A stretch of 52,211 bases of DNA. Origin: Calditrichaceae bacterium. Its GTDB lineage: Bacteria; Calditrichota; Calditrichia; RBG-13-44-9; J075. The DNA is taken from the NCBI GenBank assembly GCA_013360445.1, contig JABWBP010000035.1:1-52211 (forward strand). The letters run 5' to 3'. This document shows, one piece after another, positions 1 through 7,445 of the stretch (within the stretch, counting starts at the first letter, position 1; every line of letters begins with the position of its first letter). The notes below the pieces were generated by a model. It made no database searches. It was not told where the DNA came from and saw only the letters and a list, made by a program, of their open reading frames with translations. Position numbers and translations under genes: made by a program.

Positions 1-99
1 ATTTTGCAGAAAAAAATGTTTCATATAACGGAATAACGGTTCTAAATGCTCAAAAACCTTCCTCTGTGACCTCTGTGATCTCTGTGGCTGAATAGTAAC
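1..99. mobile_element. CACAGAG MITE, right end only (copy A)
   Basis: The stretch ends with CTCTGTGGCTGAATAGTAAC (80-99), the same end as the intact copies at 11809-11937 and 13292-13463. Its interior shares an A-rich stretch ending in ATGTT near position 20 with copy 11809-11937, and TCTAAATGCT near 41 with copy 13292-13463. The left end would lie before the window. It appears inserted into a second repeat type that continues from 100. Confidence 0.75.
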
Positions 100-160
100 A
101 AAAATTCTTCAAAATTCTTGGTGAAATTTTGTGGCTTCGTGGCAAAAATGTGAACTTCTG
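100..160. repeat. GCCACGAAG-family repeat, right part
   Basis: The text from TTCAAAATTCTTGGTGAAA to GGCTTCGTGGC matches the right arm of the element at 35771-35898. It directly abuts the MITE end at 99, so the MITE probably split this older repeat. No gene is seen between here and 278; the remaining bases before the start codon hold only the ribosome binding site TTGGAGG at 265-271. Confidence 0.55.
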
Positions 161-277
161 AAAGCTCGTTTTTATCAATTCACTCTGGATTTTTATGGGG
201 CGATTGGTTAAGCTTGTCTCAACCGCTCGAGGCAGCGGGGGAAGATATTATCCAAACCAATCACTTGGAGGTATGCC

Positions 278-982
278 ATGAAGAAGCTCGTACCTTTTCT
301 CCTTTCAGGCGTTTTTTTTCTGTTGATCTTGAACTGCGGCGCTGAAAAGAAAGCAGAAGTTGTTGAGGACATTGTGCAGGCAGCTCCCGAAAAAGCAAAG
401 CTGATCTTTGAGAATGACTATGTAAAGGCCGTGCTTTTCGATTTGAAACCGGGAGATAAGCTGCCCCTGCACGCCGGCGGCCCGCGTATCATCTATTCCC
501 TGTCGGATTACAAGATCAAATGGACCGAGAGCGGCGGTGAGACCGAGAAGGAGTGGAAAAAAGCGGAGGCGCACTGGCATGAGGCCGATAATCACGCGGT
601 TGAAAATACCGGTGAAACCGATGCGGTGTATCTCGTTGTCGCCCGGAAGAATGCCGCTCTGCCCGCTGCCGAGGGATACGACTTATCAAAAGACGCCAGC
701 CAACTCGATAGCGACCACGCCGGCGCTCTCTTCGAGAATGACCATGTTCGCCTGCTCGAAGTTCAGCTGCAAATGGCTGAAAAACAGCCCCTGCATCACG
801 GGCTTCCCCGTTTGGTTTACGCCCTGACTTCCTATAATATCAAGTACTCCTCTGACCGGGCGGGAGAAAAAGAAACGGCGATAGAAGCCGGTTCCGCCCA
901 CTGGCACAACGCCGATGAACATAGTGTGGAGAATATTGGCGAAACATTGGTGCATTATCTTATTTTTGAATTCAAAAAATAA
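278..982 (+). CDS. Putative lipoprotein with two tandem cupin-like domains
   Basis: This 234-aa protein starts at ATG 278, eight bases after TTGGAGG. The N-terminus is a hydrophobic signal with a lipobox-like LILNC ending at Cys20; Asn at -1 is atypical, so lipidation is likely but not certain. The mature part is an internal duplication: residues about 40-125 and 149-234 align, each with a PLHxGxPRxxY stretch and a nearly identical motif, HWHEADNHAVENTGET (99-114) and HWHNADEHSVENIGET (208-223). The paired His/Asp/Glu residues look like a cupin metal site, present twice. No enzymatic role is visible; a periplasmic metal-binding or sugar/small-molecule-binding protein is a guess. It stands alone, followed by a 190-bp gap. 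Confidence 0.75.
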   Translation: MKKLVPFLLSGVFFLLILNCGAEKKAEVVEDIVQAAPEKAKLIFENDYVKAVLFDLKPGDKLPLHAGGPRIIYSLSDYKIKWTESGGETEKEWKKAEAHWHEADNHAVENTGETDAVYLVVARKNAALPAAEGYDLSKDASQLDSDHAGALFENDHVRLLEVQLQMAEKQPLHHGLPRLVYALTSYNIKYSSDRAGEKETAIEAGSAHWHNADEHSVENIGETLVHYLIFEFKK

Positions 983-1079
983 TCGGTAGCGAAGGCTATA
1001 GCGTTCTAAACATCGCAGAATTGCGTGAACGCCTGCCTGTTTTGACAGGGGGGAATACTGAATTCGCCCGGGGGAAAAC

Positions 1080-1120
1080 ACGCTGAAGCATGGTAATCTG
1101 AGATTCCCACGCTTCAGCGT
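1080..1120. repeat. Inverted repeat, 10-bp arms
   Basis: ACGCTGAAGC (1080-1089) pairs exactly with GCTTCAGCGT (1111-1120). There is no T-run on either side, so it is more likely a dispersed palindromic repeat than a terminator for the cupin lipoprotein gene. Confidence 0.5.
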
Positions 1121-1175
1121 GCATGTTACCATACACCCATCGCAAAAGCGCAATTTATGGCCGCGCGAAGTATAT

Positions 1176-1970
1176 ATGAAAATGGATCGATTTCTCATTG
1201 CGATTCTTCTCGCTGTTCTGCATGCACATTCTCTTCCCGCGGCAGCCCAATCGCCCTACGAGACGAAAGCGCCGCAGGAAATCGGGCTTTCCGCTGCCGG
1301 GGCCGGGCTGGCGGCAACCGGGCTTTACCTGAATCATCAAATTGCGCCTTTAACGGAAGAACAGGTAAATTCCCTCTCAAAAGGAGATCTGCATCCCCTT
1401 GACCGCTGGGTAACCCGCCACTGGTCGCCCCGGGCGGGCAAGCTGAGCGATATTCTGCGCAATATCTGTCTGGCGTCTCCTCTTTCATTGCTCGCCTCAA
1501 ACCGGGTTCGCGATGATGCCGGGATGGTGGGGTTGATGTACCTGGAAACGCTTCTCCTGAATTCTGCCGGAACACTGTTGAGCAAGGGGATATTCCGGCG
1601 AACCCGGCCCTTTGTTTACAATCCCGATGTTCCCATGCGCCTGAAAACGGAAAATAAAGAGGCCCGGCGATCCTTTTACTCCGGGCATACCGCGACCGCC
1701 TTTGCTTCCAGTTTTTTCCTGGCCAAAGTGTATGGGGATTTTTATCCCGATTCCGATTGGAAACCGGCAATATGGAGTGGGGCGATTGCCATCTCCTCTG
1801 CCGTCGCTTTACTGCGAATGCTGTGCGGAAAACATTTCCTGACCGATGTATTGGCAGGGGGCGCAGTCGGGGGATTAATCGGTTACGGGGTGCCGGCAAT
1901 CCATCAAAAAACCGCTGGCAAATCGCCCTCTTCCGGGGAATTTATGATCTCCCTGGCTATCCGCTTCTAA
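1176..1970 (+). CDS. PAP2-family phosphatase, exported
   Basis: A 264-aa phosphatidic acid phosphatase type 2 family enzyme. All three PAP2 motifs are present: K137-x6-R144-P145 (KGIFRRTRP), S169-G170-H171, and R214-x5-H220-x3-D224. These form the vanadium-haloperoxidase-type active site that dephosphorylates lipid phosphates such as undecaprenyl pyrophosphate or phosphatidate. The N-terminus (MKMDRFLIAILLAVLHAHS, then PAAAQ) looks like a cleavable signal, which is why ATG 1176 is preferred over the upstream in-frame ATG at 1119. No strong ribosome binding site precedes it. Hydrophobic segments cluster around residues 95-135 and 195-240. Substrate is not predictable; a role in cell-envelope lipid recycling is inference. 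Confidence 0.88.
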   Translation: MKMDRFLIAILLAVLHAHSLPAAAQSPYETKAPQEIGLSAAGAGLAATGLYLNHQIAPLTEEQVNSLSKGDLHPLDRWVTRHWSPRAGKLSDILRNICLASPLSLLASNRVRDDAGMVGLMYLETLLLNSAGTLLSKGIFRRTRPFVYNPDVPMRLKTENKEARRSFYSGHTATAFASSFFLAKVYGDFYPDSDWKPAIWSGAIAISSAVALLRMLCGKHFLTDVLAGGAVGGLIGYGVPAIHQKTAGKSPSSGEFMISLAIRF

Positions 1971-2084
1971 ACTGCGGCCATCCGCGATGTTTGATCTCGA
2001 ATTCTGACTGTTTTCTTTTACCATTTTATCCCGAATAACTTTTTTGTAAACTATCCCTGCACTTTTAATGGAGGTAAAAAATCG

Positions 2085-3014
2085 ATGGGATGGTTTGCCG
2101 GAAAACCGTGCCGGATTGTTTACCGCAGCGAATATATGACCTCTATCCACGCCCAGGATAATCACCAGACCTTTGACGTGATGAAATTCAAAAAAATTCG
2201 CGACCAGTTGGTGAAAGAGCGGCTGGTGCGGCGAAGGCAGATCCTCGCCCCGGAATTCCTCAGCGAGGAAGACATGCTTCTGGTACACCAAAAATCCTAC
2301 CTCGAATCTTTAAAGAATCCCTTGTTGGTGGGGCAGGCGCTGGCGCTGGACTATGTCAATCCCTGGGATAATTATATTATGGAGTATTTCCGCTACGTCG
2401 CCGGGGGCACGACGCTGGCAGTGGAATATGCCCTGGAGCATCGCACCACGGTGTTCAACCTCGGGGGCGGGTATCACCACGCCCACCCGGATCGCGCCGA
2501 AGGGTTCTGCCTGATCAACGACGTGGCCATCGCTATCGAGAAAGTGCGTAAAAAGCAGCGGGTAGAAAAAATCCTGGTCATCGACCTGGATTATCACCAG
2601 GGAAACGGCACCATGCTGATTTACCGCGACGATCCCGGCGTTTTCACCTTTTCCATTCATGCCAGCAACTGGGCAACGCTGGAAAGCCCTACCAACGTTG
2701 ACCTCGAGCTGCCCTCCCACGTTCAAGACGCGGTTTACCTCGCTGCCTTGAAAGAAAACCTCCCCCCGGTGTTCGAGCGCTTCGACCCCGATTTGCTGAT
2801 TTACCTCGCCGGCGGCGACCCTTTCATTCTCGACAGCCTGGGCGACTTCGATATCACCGAAGCGGGAATGCTGGAGCGGGATATGTTTGTCTATCAGCAA
2901 GCCTGCCGGCGGAAACTCCCCCTGGCAGTGGTGGCGGGCGGGGGGTACGGGCCGGAGAGCTGGCGGGTTTATTATAATTTCATAAAAGCGGTGTTGCGGG
3001 GAAGGTGTAAATAG
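2085..3014 (+). CDS. Histone deacetylase-family (AcuC-like) deacetylase
   Basis: A 309-aa zinc-dependent deacetylase of the arginase/deacetylase fold. The family's catalytic set is intact: the tandem His pair in GGGYHHA (131-132), metal ligands D169 and H171 in DLDYHQGNG, the second metal Asp in LAGGDPF (D245), and the transition-state Tyr in AGGGYG (Y288). Start ATG 2085 follows GGAGG at about 2070. Bacterial members deacetylate acetylpolyamines, acetoin-pathway acetyl-CoA synthetase or other small acetylated substrates; the spacing HPDRAEGFCLIND resembles the HDAC11-like branch, but the substrate cannot be read from sequence. The next gene on the same strand, after a 120-bp repeat-bearing gap, is unrecognised. 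Confidence 0.9.
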   Translation: MGWFAGKPCRIVYRSEYMTSIHAQDNHQTFDVMKFKKIRDQLVKERLVRRRQILAPEFLSEEDMLLVHQKSYLESLKNPLLVGQALALDYVNPWDNYIMEYFRYVAGGTTLAVEYALEHRTTVFNLGGGYHHAHPDRAEGFCLINDVAIAIEKVRKKQRVEKILVIDLDYHQGNGTMLIYRDDPGVFTFSIHASNWATLESPTNVDLELPSHVQDAVYLAALKENLPPVFERFDPDLLIYLAGGDPFILDSLGDFDITEAGMLERDMFVYQQACRRKLPLAVVAGGGYGPESWRVYYNFIKAVLRGRCK

Positions 3015-3078
3015 TGAAAAATGAAAAGTGAAAAATGAAAAGTGGAAAATAAAAAGCCTGTCCCCGCGAAAGCGGGGA
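3014..3078. repeat. 14-bp tandem repeat plus CCCCGC hairpin
   Basis: GTGAAAAATGAAAA occurs twice in tandem (3014-3027, 3028-3041) with a degenerate third copy. It is followed by TCCCCGC-GAAA-GCGGGGA (3061-3078), a 7-bp stem on a GNRA-like tetraloop. There is no T-run after the stem. Similar GTGAAAAG runs occur near 5866 and beside the element at 45450. Confidence 0.6.
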
Positions 3079-3137
3079 TGTAAAGTTCAGAGTGGTGGAG
3101 GAGGCGTTTTACGGCAATTAAGCGCGAAGGAATGGAA

Positions 3138-4040
3138 ATGGCCAAGCGATTCGGCGGCTTGAAAAAGATATCCAAACGATTGTCGGATTATAAATTCCGG
3201 CGCCTGGAGGAAATCGATCTTTCTTTCAGCGAAGAGGAGCTCTTCGACCGGAGCATGGAAAAAACGCCATCTCTGCTGTTCCTGGGGTATTATTCCCGGG
3301 AAGGGATCGAGTTGGCGTTGCAGAAGTATGGAGTGTATGAAAGATTTCGGGAATTGGGATTCGGAAATTTACAGCTTGTGATGGATACCCGGGACCCTTA
3401 CCGCCAGCGCCTGGCGATTTATTCGGTGATCGAAGGGCTGAACGCGCGGTTGTTGTTATCCGAAATTGTGGTGCGGCGTAAATTCGTCAAATTTGCCCCG
3501 CCGTTTTCCTCCCCGGTTGCCGGGCAATCTTATGAAATGCTTTTCATCGAATGGCTGTGCATGCAGGACCCCCGCAAAAAATTTACCCTTGAACGCCCGC
3601 GCCTGCCGGGACAGGAATATCCCGGCCTGGGCGGCGGAAAGATCGCTCTTCACCTTATCTCCATGGCCTGCCGGCGGTTGCGCCTGGCGGGAGTAATAAG
3701 CGTGCCGGAATATTTCCATAACGCCCAGATGTATTCCCGCGCCTTTATGTTCATCGACCCGGATAGCGAAGGAAAACGGCGCGCCATCTGGCGGGACTTG
3801 ATGGATGGGCTAAACCTCGCCAATGTTTCCTGGGCAATTGAGCGCGGGTGCGTGTATGAAAACGGAAAGCCCTTCAAGTGGTTCATCGACGATCAGATGA
3901 TTCCGCTCCAGCGCGATTTAAAAGCATATTTCACCTCCTCCGCCTACCTTTCCCGGGTGCGGGAAGCCGAAGCCCAATACCTTTATACCCTGGACGAGAA
4001 ACGCTGGGAAAAGCAACGAAAACAGCTTCCTGCCGAGTGA
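3138..4040 (+). CDS. Uncharacterised 300-aa protein
   Basis: I do not recognise this family. The protein is soluble-looking: no signal peptide, no membrane span, basic N-terminus (MAKRFGGLKKISKRLSDYKF). Distinct features are an N-terminal region rich in Leu/Glu, a central PRLPGQEYPGLGGGK loop (about residues 153-167) that could be a conserved glycine-rich turn, and an aromatic-rich C-terminal half with several Trp/Tyr. Start ATG 3138 is chosen because AAGGA at 3127-3131 lies six bases ahead; an in-frame ATG at 3132 is too close. Codon usage matches the neighbours, so it is a real gene. It may be co-transcribed with the deacetylase upstream. Confidence 0.75.
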   Translation: MAKRFGGLKKISKRLSDYKFRRLEEIDLSFSEEELFDRSMEKTPSLLFLGYYSREGIELALQKYGVYERFRELGFGNLQLVMDTRDPYRQRLAIYSVIEGLNARLLLSEIVVRRKFVKFAPPFSSPVAGQSYEMLFIEWLCMQDPRKKFTLERPRLPGQEYPGLGGGKIALHLISMACRRLRLAGVISVPEYFHNAQMYSRAFMFIDPDSEGKRRAIWRDLMDGLNLANVSWAIERGCVYENGKPFKWFIDDQMIPLQRDLKAYFTSSAYLSRVREAEAQYLYTLDEKRWEKQRKQLPAE

Positions 4041-4117
4041 TGGCGCATGGGGCATAGCGCAAAGGACCCATTATTCCACTCTCTGCGCCGGGCGCTATTT
4101 CACAAAGCGGTTGCTTT

Positions 4118-4125
4118 TATTTTTG
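4118..4125 (+). promoter_or_regulatory. Possible -7 element (TATTTTTG) before efp
   Basis: TATTTTTG matches the Bacteroidota-type TAnnTTTG element, 47 bases before the EF-P start. No convincing TTG lies about 20 bases upstream, so this is a weak call. Confidence 0.2.
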
Positions 4126-4171
4126 TTGCCCTTTATATTCTTCGTCCCAATTTTGAAGGAGTGTGTACCCG

Positions 4172-4735
4172 ATGAAGATCAAGGCGAGCCAAATTCGCAA
4201 AGGAAACATCTTGAGTTATAAAAACGACCTCTGCCGCGTCACCGAAGCGACCCACGTTACCCCGGGTAAGGGGCCGGCTATGATGCAGGTTAAAATGAAG
4301 CGTCTTTCGGATGGAACGAAGGCGGAGCACCGTTTCCGGCCCGAGGACTCGGTGGAAAAAATCTCTCTGATCGTCCGCGAATACCAGTATTTATACCAGG
4401 ACGGCGATCATTTTTACTTTATGGACCTGGAAACCTACGAACAAATGCACCTGCACCGGGATATGTTAGACGAGGGCGTTTATTACCTGCTGCCGGAGAC
4501 GGTCGTTCAAATCCAGTTTAACGAAGGCGATCCGGTAGGGGTAGAATTGCCCGCCTCCGTTGAATTGCGGGTGGTGGCGACAGAGCCTGCACTCAAAGGC
4601 GCCACGGTAACCAGCTCTTACAAGCCTGCCACCATGGAGACCGGCCTGGTGACCCAGGTTCCGCCCTTTATCGAAGAGGGAGAGTTGGTGCGCATCGATA
4701 CCCGCGACGGGAGATACCTGGACCGGGCGAAATAA
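4172..4735 (+). CDS. efp: Translation elongation factor P
   Basis: EF-P, 187 aa, the usual length of the family. It binds the ribosomal E site and relieves stalling at polyproline stretches. The N-terminal KOW-like domain carries the tip loop TPGKG with Lys33, the residue that is modified in many bacteria; OB-type domains II and III follow, ending in the typical EGELVRIDTRDGRYLDRAK. The start is taken as ATG 4172, 11 bases after GAAGGA (4155-4160); a GTG at 4163 is nearly on top of that site. No modification enzyme gene is nearby. Confidence 0.96.
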   Translation: MKIKASQIRKGNILSYKNDLCRVTEATHVTPGKGPAMMQVKMKRLSDGTKAEHRFRPEDSVEKISLIVREYQYLYQDGDHFYFMDLETYEQMHLHRDMLDEGVYYLLPETVVQIQFNEGDPVGVELPASVELRVVATEPALKGATVTSSYKPATMETGLVTQVPPFIEEGELVRIDTRDGRYLDRAK

Positions 4736-4875
4736 GCGCCGGCGCCCCGGCCAGGAACTTCAAATTCGGAAGGACTGTATATACCTTTGAAACTGAAACG
4801 TTTTTTGAGTTGGCTTGTAAAGAAAATCTTGCAGAGATGTCCGTAAATCCCAATCTATAAAACCAGGAGGTGATT

Positions 4876-5760
4876 GTGAAGCGAGCTATCTTCATTTTGC
4901 TGTTAGGCCTCGGATTTGCTTTAACCGGGGTTGTCTTCGGGCAAAACGAGAACGGCACTACCAATAATGAGGCAAAGTTGGAGTTTAACGCCGCCAATAA
5001 GGCATTCAAAGAGGGGAAGGTTGATTTAGCAATCGAAAAGTATAAAGCAGCCATCCAAATAGACCCAAGCTTTGCCCTGGCGTATTACTGGATGGGAAAT
5101 GCCTACCGGAAAAATGAAGATTACGTCAGCGCCGCAAAAGCCTATGAAGGCGCGATTCAAAAAAACGGCAAGATGGCAGAAGCTTATACCGCCCTGGGCT
5201 ATGCCCAGGCAAAGCAACAAAAACATAATGATGCTTTGAATAGTTACAAAGCCGCGTTGAGCATAGATCCCAAGGACGCCAAAGCGCACTGGGGAATGGG
5301 GGAAGTGTACCGCGACCAGAAGAATTTTACCCAGGCGGTTGAAAGCTACAAAAAGGCCGTGGAGGCGGATCCCGCCTACGCCAATGCCTGGAAAGACATG
5401 GGCGGCAGTTTTATGGAGCTGGGCCAATATGAAAATGCCGTGGAAGCCTTTCTGAACGCCCTGCAAAATATCCGCGTCAAAACCCAGGCCGGCGACGTGT
5501 ATTACCGCCTCGGAAACGCCTATTTTGAATTGAAGAAATATGACGAGGCCGAGCAGGCTTATAACGATTGCCTTACCAACGCCCGGCAAAGCTTGCTGAA
5601 GGCGGGGGCTAATTTCGGATTGGGAGAAATCTACAAAAAGCGCGGCAACAGCCAGCGGGCCTTGCAATACTACCAGGAAGCCAGTAAAGACCGGAACTGG
5701 AAGAAAGCCGCCGAGCATGAAATCGAACTTTTGCGGAATCCCGATAAATACGCGTATTGA
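4876..5760 (+). CDS. Exported TPR-repeat protein
   Basis: A 294-aa protein made of an N-terminal signal peptide (MKRAIFILLLGLGFALTGVVFG) followed by about seven tandem tetratricopeptide repeats from residue 35 to the end. Typical units read xxAYYWMGNAYRKNEDY and xxAHWGMGEVYRDQKNF. TPR arrays are protein-interaction scaffolds; here it would sit in the periplasm. GTG 4876 is the likely start: AGGAGG at 4865-4870 is correctly spaced, whereas the GTG at 4870 overlaps it. No catalytic domain is present. Partner unknown. Confidence 0.85.
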   Translation: MKRAIFILLLGLGFALTGVVFGQNENGTTNNEAKLEFNAANKAFKEGKVDLAIEKYKAAIQIDPSFALAYYWMGNAYRKNEDYVSAAKAYEGAIQKNGKMAEAYTALGYAQAKQQKHNDALNSYKAALSIDPKDAKAHWGMGEVYRDQKNFTQAVESYKKAVEADPAYANAWKDMGGSFMELGQYENAVEAFLNALQNIRVKTQAGDVYYRLGNAYFELKKYDEAEQAYNDCLTNARQSLLKAGANFGLGEIYKKRGNSQRALQYYQEASKDRNWKKAAEHEIELLRNPDKYAY

Positions 5761-5779
5761 AGTGCAAATTGAAAAACTG

Positions 5780-5895
5780 CCGTTCGGCTGATCTCATGAC
5801 GAAGCCTGAGCCTGGTTTACCCCGGGTGAGTCGAAGAGTCGAAGGGGTGAAGGGGTGAAGGGTGTAAAGTGAAAAATGTAAGAGTGAAGATCGAA
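5780..5895. repeat. GTCGAAG-type dispersed repeat
   Basis: From CCGTTCGGCTGA (5780) through GACGAAGCCTGAGC and the GAGTCGAAG runs, this matches the segment at 45360-45430 closely. It belongs to the CTGAGCTTGTCGAAGG type of intergenic repeat that is common in environmental bacterial genomes. It fills the gap between the TPR gene and rpsU. Confidence 0.65.
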
Positions 5896-5934
5896 ATAAA
5901 TTTTTAAACCCAAAGCAAAAAGGAGACAACCAGG

Positions 5935-6129
5935 TTGATTAACGTAAAGGTCCGTGATAACGAATCATTTGAAAAAGCGCTGAAACGCTTTACCAAAGCT
6001 TGTGAGAAGTCCGGTTTGATGGCCGAGATCAAAAAACATCAGCATTACGAAAAACCCAGCGAGCGCCGCAAGCGCAAAGAGAACTCCGCGCGCCGGAAAA
6101 TGCGCAAGATCATGCTGGAAAATCAATAA
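5935..6129 (+). CDS. rpsU: 30S ribosomal protein bS21
   Basis: A 64-aa basic protein matching bS21 from end to end: VKVRDNESFEKALKRF near the N-terminus and the SERRKRKENSARRKMRK tail. bS21 binds the 30S platform near the anti-Shine-Dalgarno and aids initiation. The start is a TTG at 5935, nine bases after AGGAG (5921-5925); no in-frame ATG or GTG fits the family. rpsU beside yqeY is a widely conserved order, here interrupted by a repeat. Confidence 0.96.
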   Translation: MINVKVRDNESFEKALKRFTKACEKSGLMAEIKKHQHYEKPSERRKRKENSARRKMRKIMLENQ

Positions 6130-6151
6130 GCAGGCGGTTGCGCATTTATGC

Positions 6152-6169
6152 CCGGAGGAGGCTCCTCCG
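6152..6169. repeat. GGAGGAG/CTCCTCC palindrome
   Basis: CGGAGGAG (6153-6160) pairs with CTCCTCCG (6162-6169). It lies 24 bases after the rpsU stop but lacks a T-run, so terminator function is doubtful. Confidence 0.4.
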
Positions 6170-6230
6170 TGTGGCCGGCATGAATTCCGATTAGGATTTG
6201 GGCATTCTGATAACTGATGTTACGCATTTT

Positions 6231-6349
6231 ACCACAGAGACACAGAGAACACAGAGTTTTGATCGCCTTTTTAGCGTTTTTGCTTCCCAACGCAGTCTCA
6301 GATTCAATAAATACTTGATTTTCTCTGTGCCCTCTGTGGCTCTGTGGTT
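6231..6349. repeat. CACAGAG-arm hairpin element (copy B)
   Basis: ACCACAGAGACACAGAG at the left is mirrored by CTCTGTGGCTCTGTGGT at the right, enclosing about 80 bp. The 9-bp periodic arms resemble the GTAACTATTCAG MITEs, but the GTWACTATTCAG ends and a target duplication are not seen, so it is either a decayed copy or a separate family. It is inserted between rpsU and yqeY and creates an in-frame false extension of yqeY reaching back to 6198. Confidence 0.65.
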
Positions 6350-6383
6350 GATTTTTGGTGCAATTATGCAAAAGGAGCGGGAT

Positions 6384-6833
6384 ATGGGCCTCGAACAGAA
6401 GTTGATGGAAGACATGAAGTCTGCCATGAAGGCTAAGGAGCAGTTGCGGCTGGAAACCATCCGGGGGGTTCGCGCGCAGCTCAAAAATGCCGAATTGAGC
6501 AAGGGCGGTTCGCTTACGGAAGAGGAAGTGATCGAAGTGCTGTTAAGCGCCGCCAAAAAGCGCAAAGAGGCCATCGAGCAATACCGCTTAGGGGGCCGGG
6601 AGGACCGCGCCGGGGTGGAAGCACAGGAATTGGCGATCATTGAAACCTACCTGCCGGCGCAAATGGGCGCGGAAGAAATCGCCCGGCTGGTGGATGAAGT
6701 CATCCGGGAAGTGAACGCCGCCTCGGCGAAAGATATGGGCAAGGTCATGGGGGCGGTCATGCCCAAGGTGAAGGGAAAGGCGGACGGAAAAATCGTACAA
6801 CAGATCGTCCGGGAAAAATTAGCCGCCCTCTAA
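6384..6833 (+). CDS. yqeY: GatB/YqeY domain protein
   Basis: A 149-aa YqeY-family protein, full length for the family. It is related to the C-terminal tRNA-binding tail domain of GatB amidotransferase subunits; the free-standing protein has no settled function. Typical segments are the opening LEQKLMEDMKSAMKAKEQLRLETIRG, the central ELAIIETYLPAQM and the GKVMGAVMPKVKGKADGK C-terminus. The start is ATG 6384 with AGGAG at about 6373-6377. The frame stays open back to 6198, but those 62 codons come from the repeat and do not match YqeY. Followed closely by cvpA and mutS2, probably one transcript. Confidence 0.93.
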   Translation: MGLEQKLMEDMKSAMKAKEQLRLETIRGVRAQLKNAELSKGGSLTEEEVIEVLLSAAKKRKEAIEQYRLGGREDRAGVEAQELAIIETYLPAQMGAEEIARLVDEVIREVNAASAKDMGKVMGAVMPKVKGKADGKIVQQIVREKLAAL

Positions 6834-6857
6834 TTCAACACACTTCATCGAGATCAT

Positions 6858-7445
6858 ATGGCGTTTGATATCATCATCGGGCTGATCCTGGCGGCTTATC
6901 TCATCCAGGGTCTGCGAAAAGGATTTTTCAACGAAGTGCTGGGGCTGGCGGGCGTCATCGGCGGCATTATAGCGGGAATTATCGGCGCCGGGGCGCTGGG
7001 GCGCCGCCTCTCCGACCTGCTCCCGGATTTCTTCGGGAAGGAGATCGTCGCCCTGATTCTATGTTTTGCCGCGCTGTTTCTGGTGGTTTACCTGGTCGCC
7101 CGCAAGCTCGGCGGTTTTTTTACCGATCTCAGCGAAAAGCTATATCTCAAGGGATTCGACCGGTTGTTAGGAGGAGTGGTGGGCGCTCTGAAAGGCGGTT
7201 TTATTTTAAGCCTGATACTGATGTTCATTTCCTTTACCGCTTTACAGAAGCCCCTGAAACCTTATCAGAAAGACAGCTTTTTTCACAAACCGCTGTATAA
7301 CCTGGTTCCCCAGCTTTATAAGCACTTAGGCTCTCCCGAGGAGCTTCCCGAGGCGGTGAAAGAGATCCTCAACCAGAGCCGGGACCAGTTTCTGGATGAC
7401 GCCACCAAAGAATTGAAAAAAGATATTCAAGATGCCATCGATTAG
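6858..7445 (+). CDS. cvpA: CvpA family membrane protein
   Basis: A 195-aa integral membrane protein with four hydrophobic segments (about residues 3-22, 27-50, 60-82 and 100-125), a glycine-rich second span and the conserved KGFFNEV near residue 21, as in CvpA (colicin V production) proteins. The C-terminal 60 residues are cytoplasm-like and charged. CvpA has been tied to envelope stress tolerance, without a defined biochemical activity. CvpA directly before MutS2 is a recurrent bacterial gene order. The last 14 bases overlap mutS2, implying coupled translation. Confidence 0.9.
   Translation: MAFDIIIGLILAAYLIQGLRKGFFNEVLGLAGVIGGIIAGIIGAGALGRRLSDLLPDFFGKEIVALILCFAALFLVVYLVARKLGGFFTDLSEKLYLKGFDRLLGGVVGALKGGFILSLILMFISFTALQKPLKPYQKDSFFHKPLYNLVPQLYKHLGSPEELPEAVKEILNQSRDQFLDDATKELKKDIQDAID

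Noticed and set aside
6198-6383. 62-codon in-frame extension of yqeY
   Set aside because: It consists of the CACAGAG repeat translated (TTETQRTQSF-type peptide), has no ribosome binding site and no counterpart in YqeY proteins; ATG 6384 has AGGAG.
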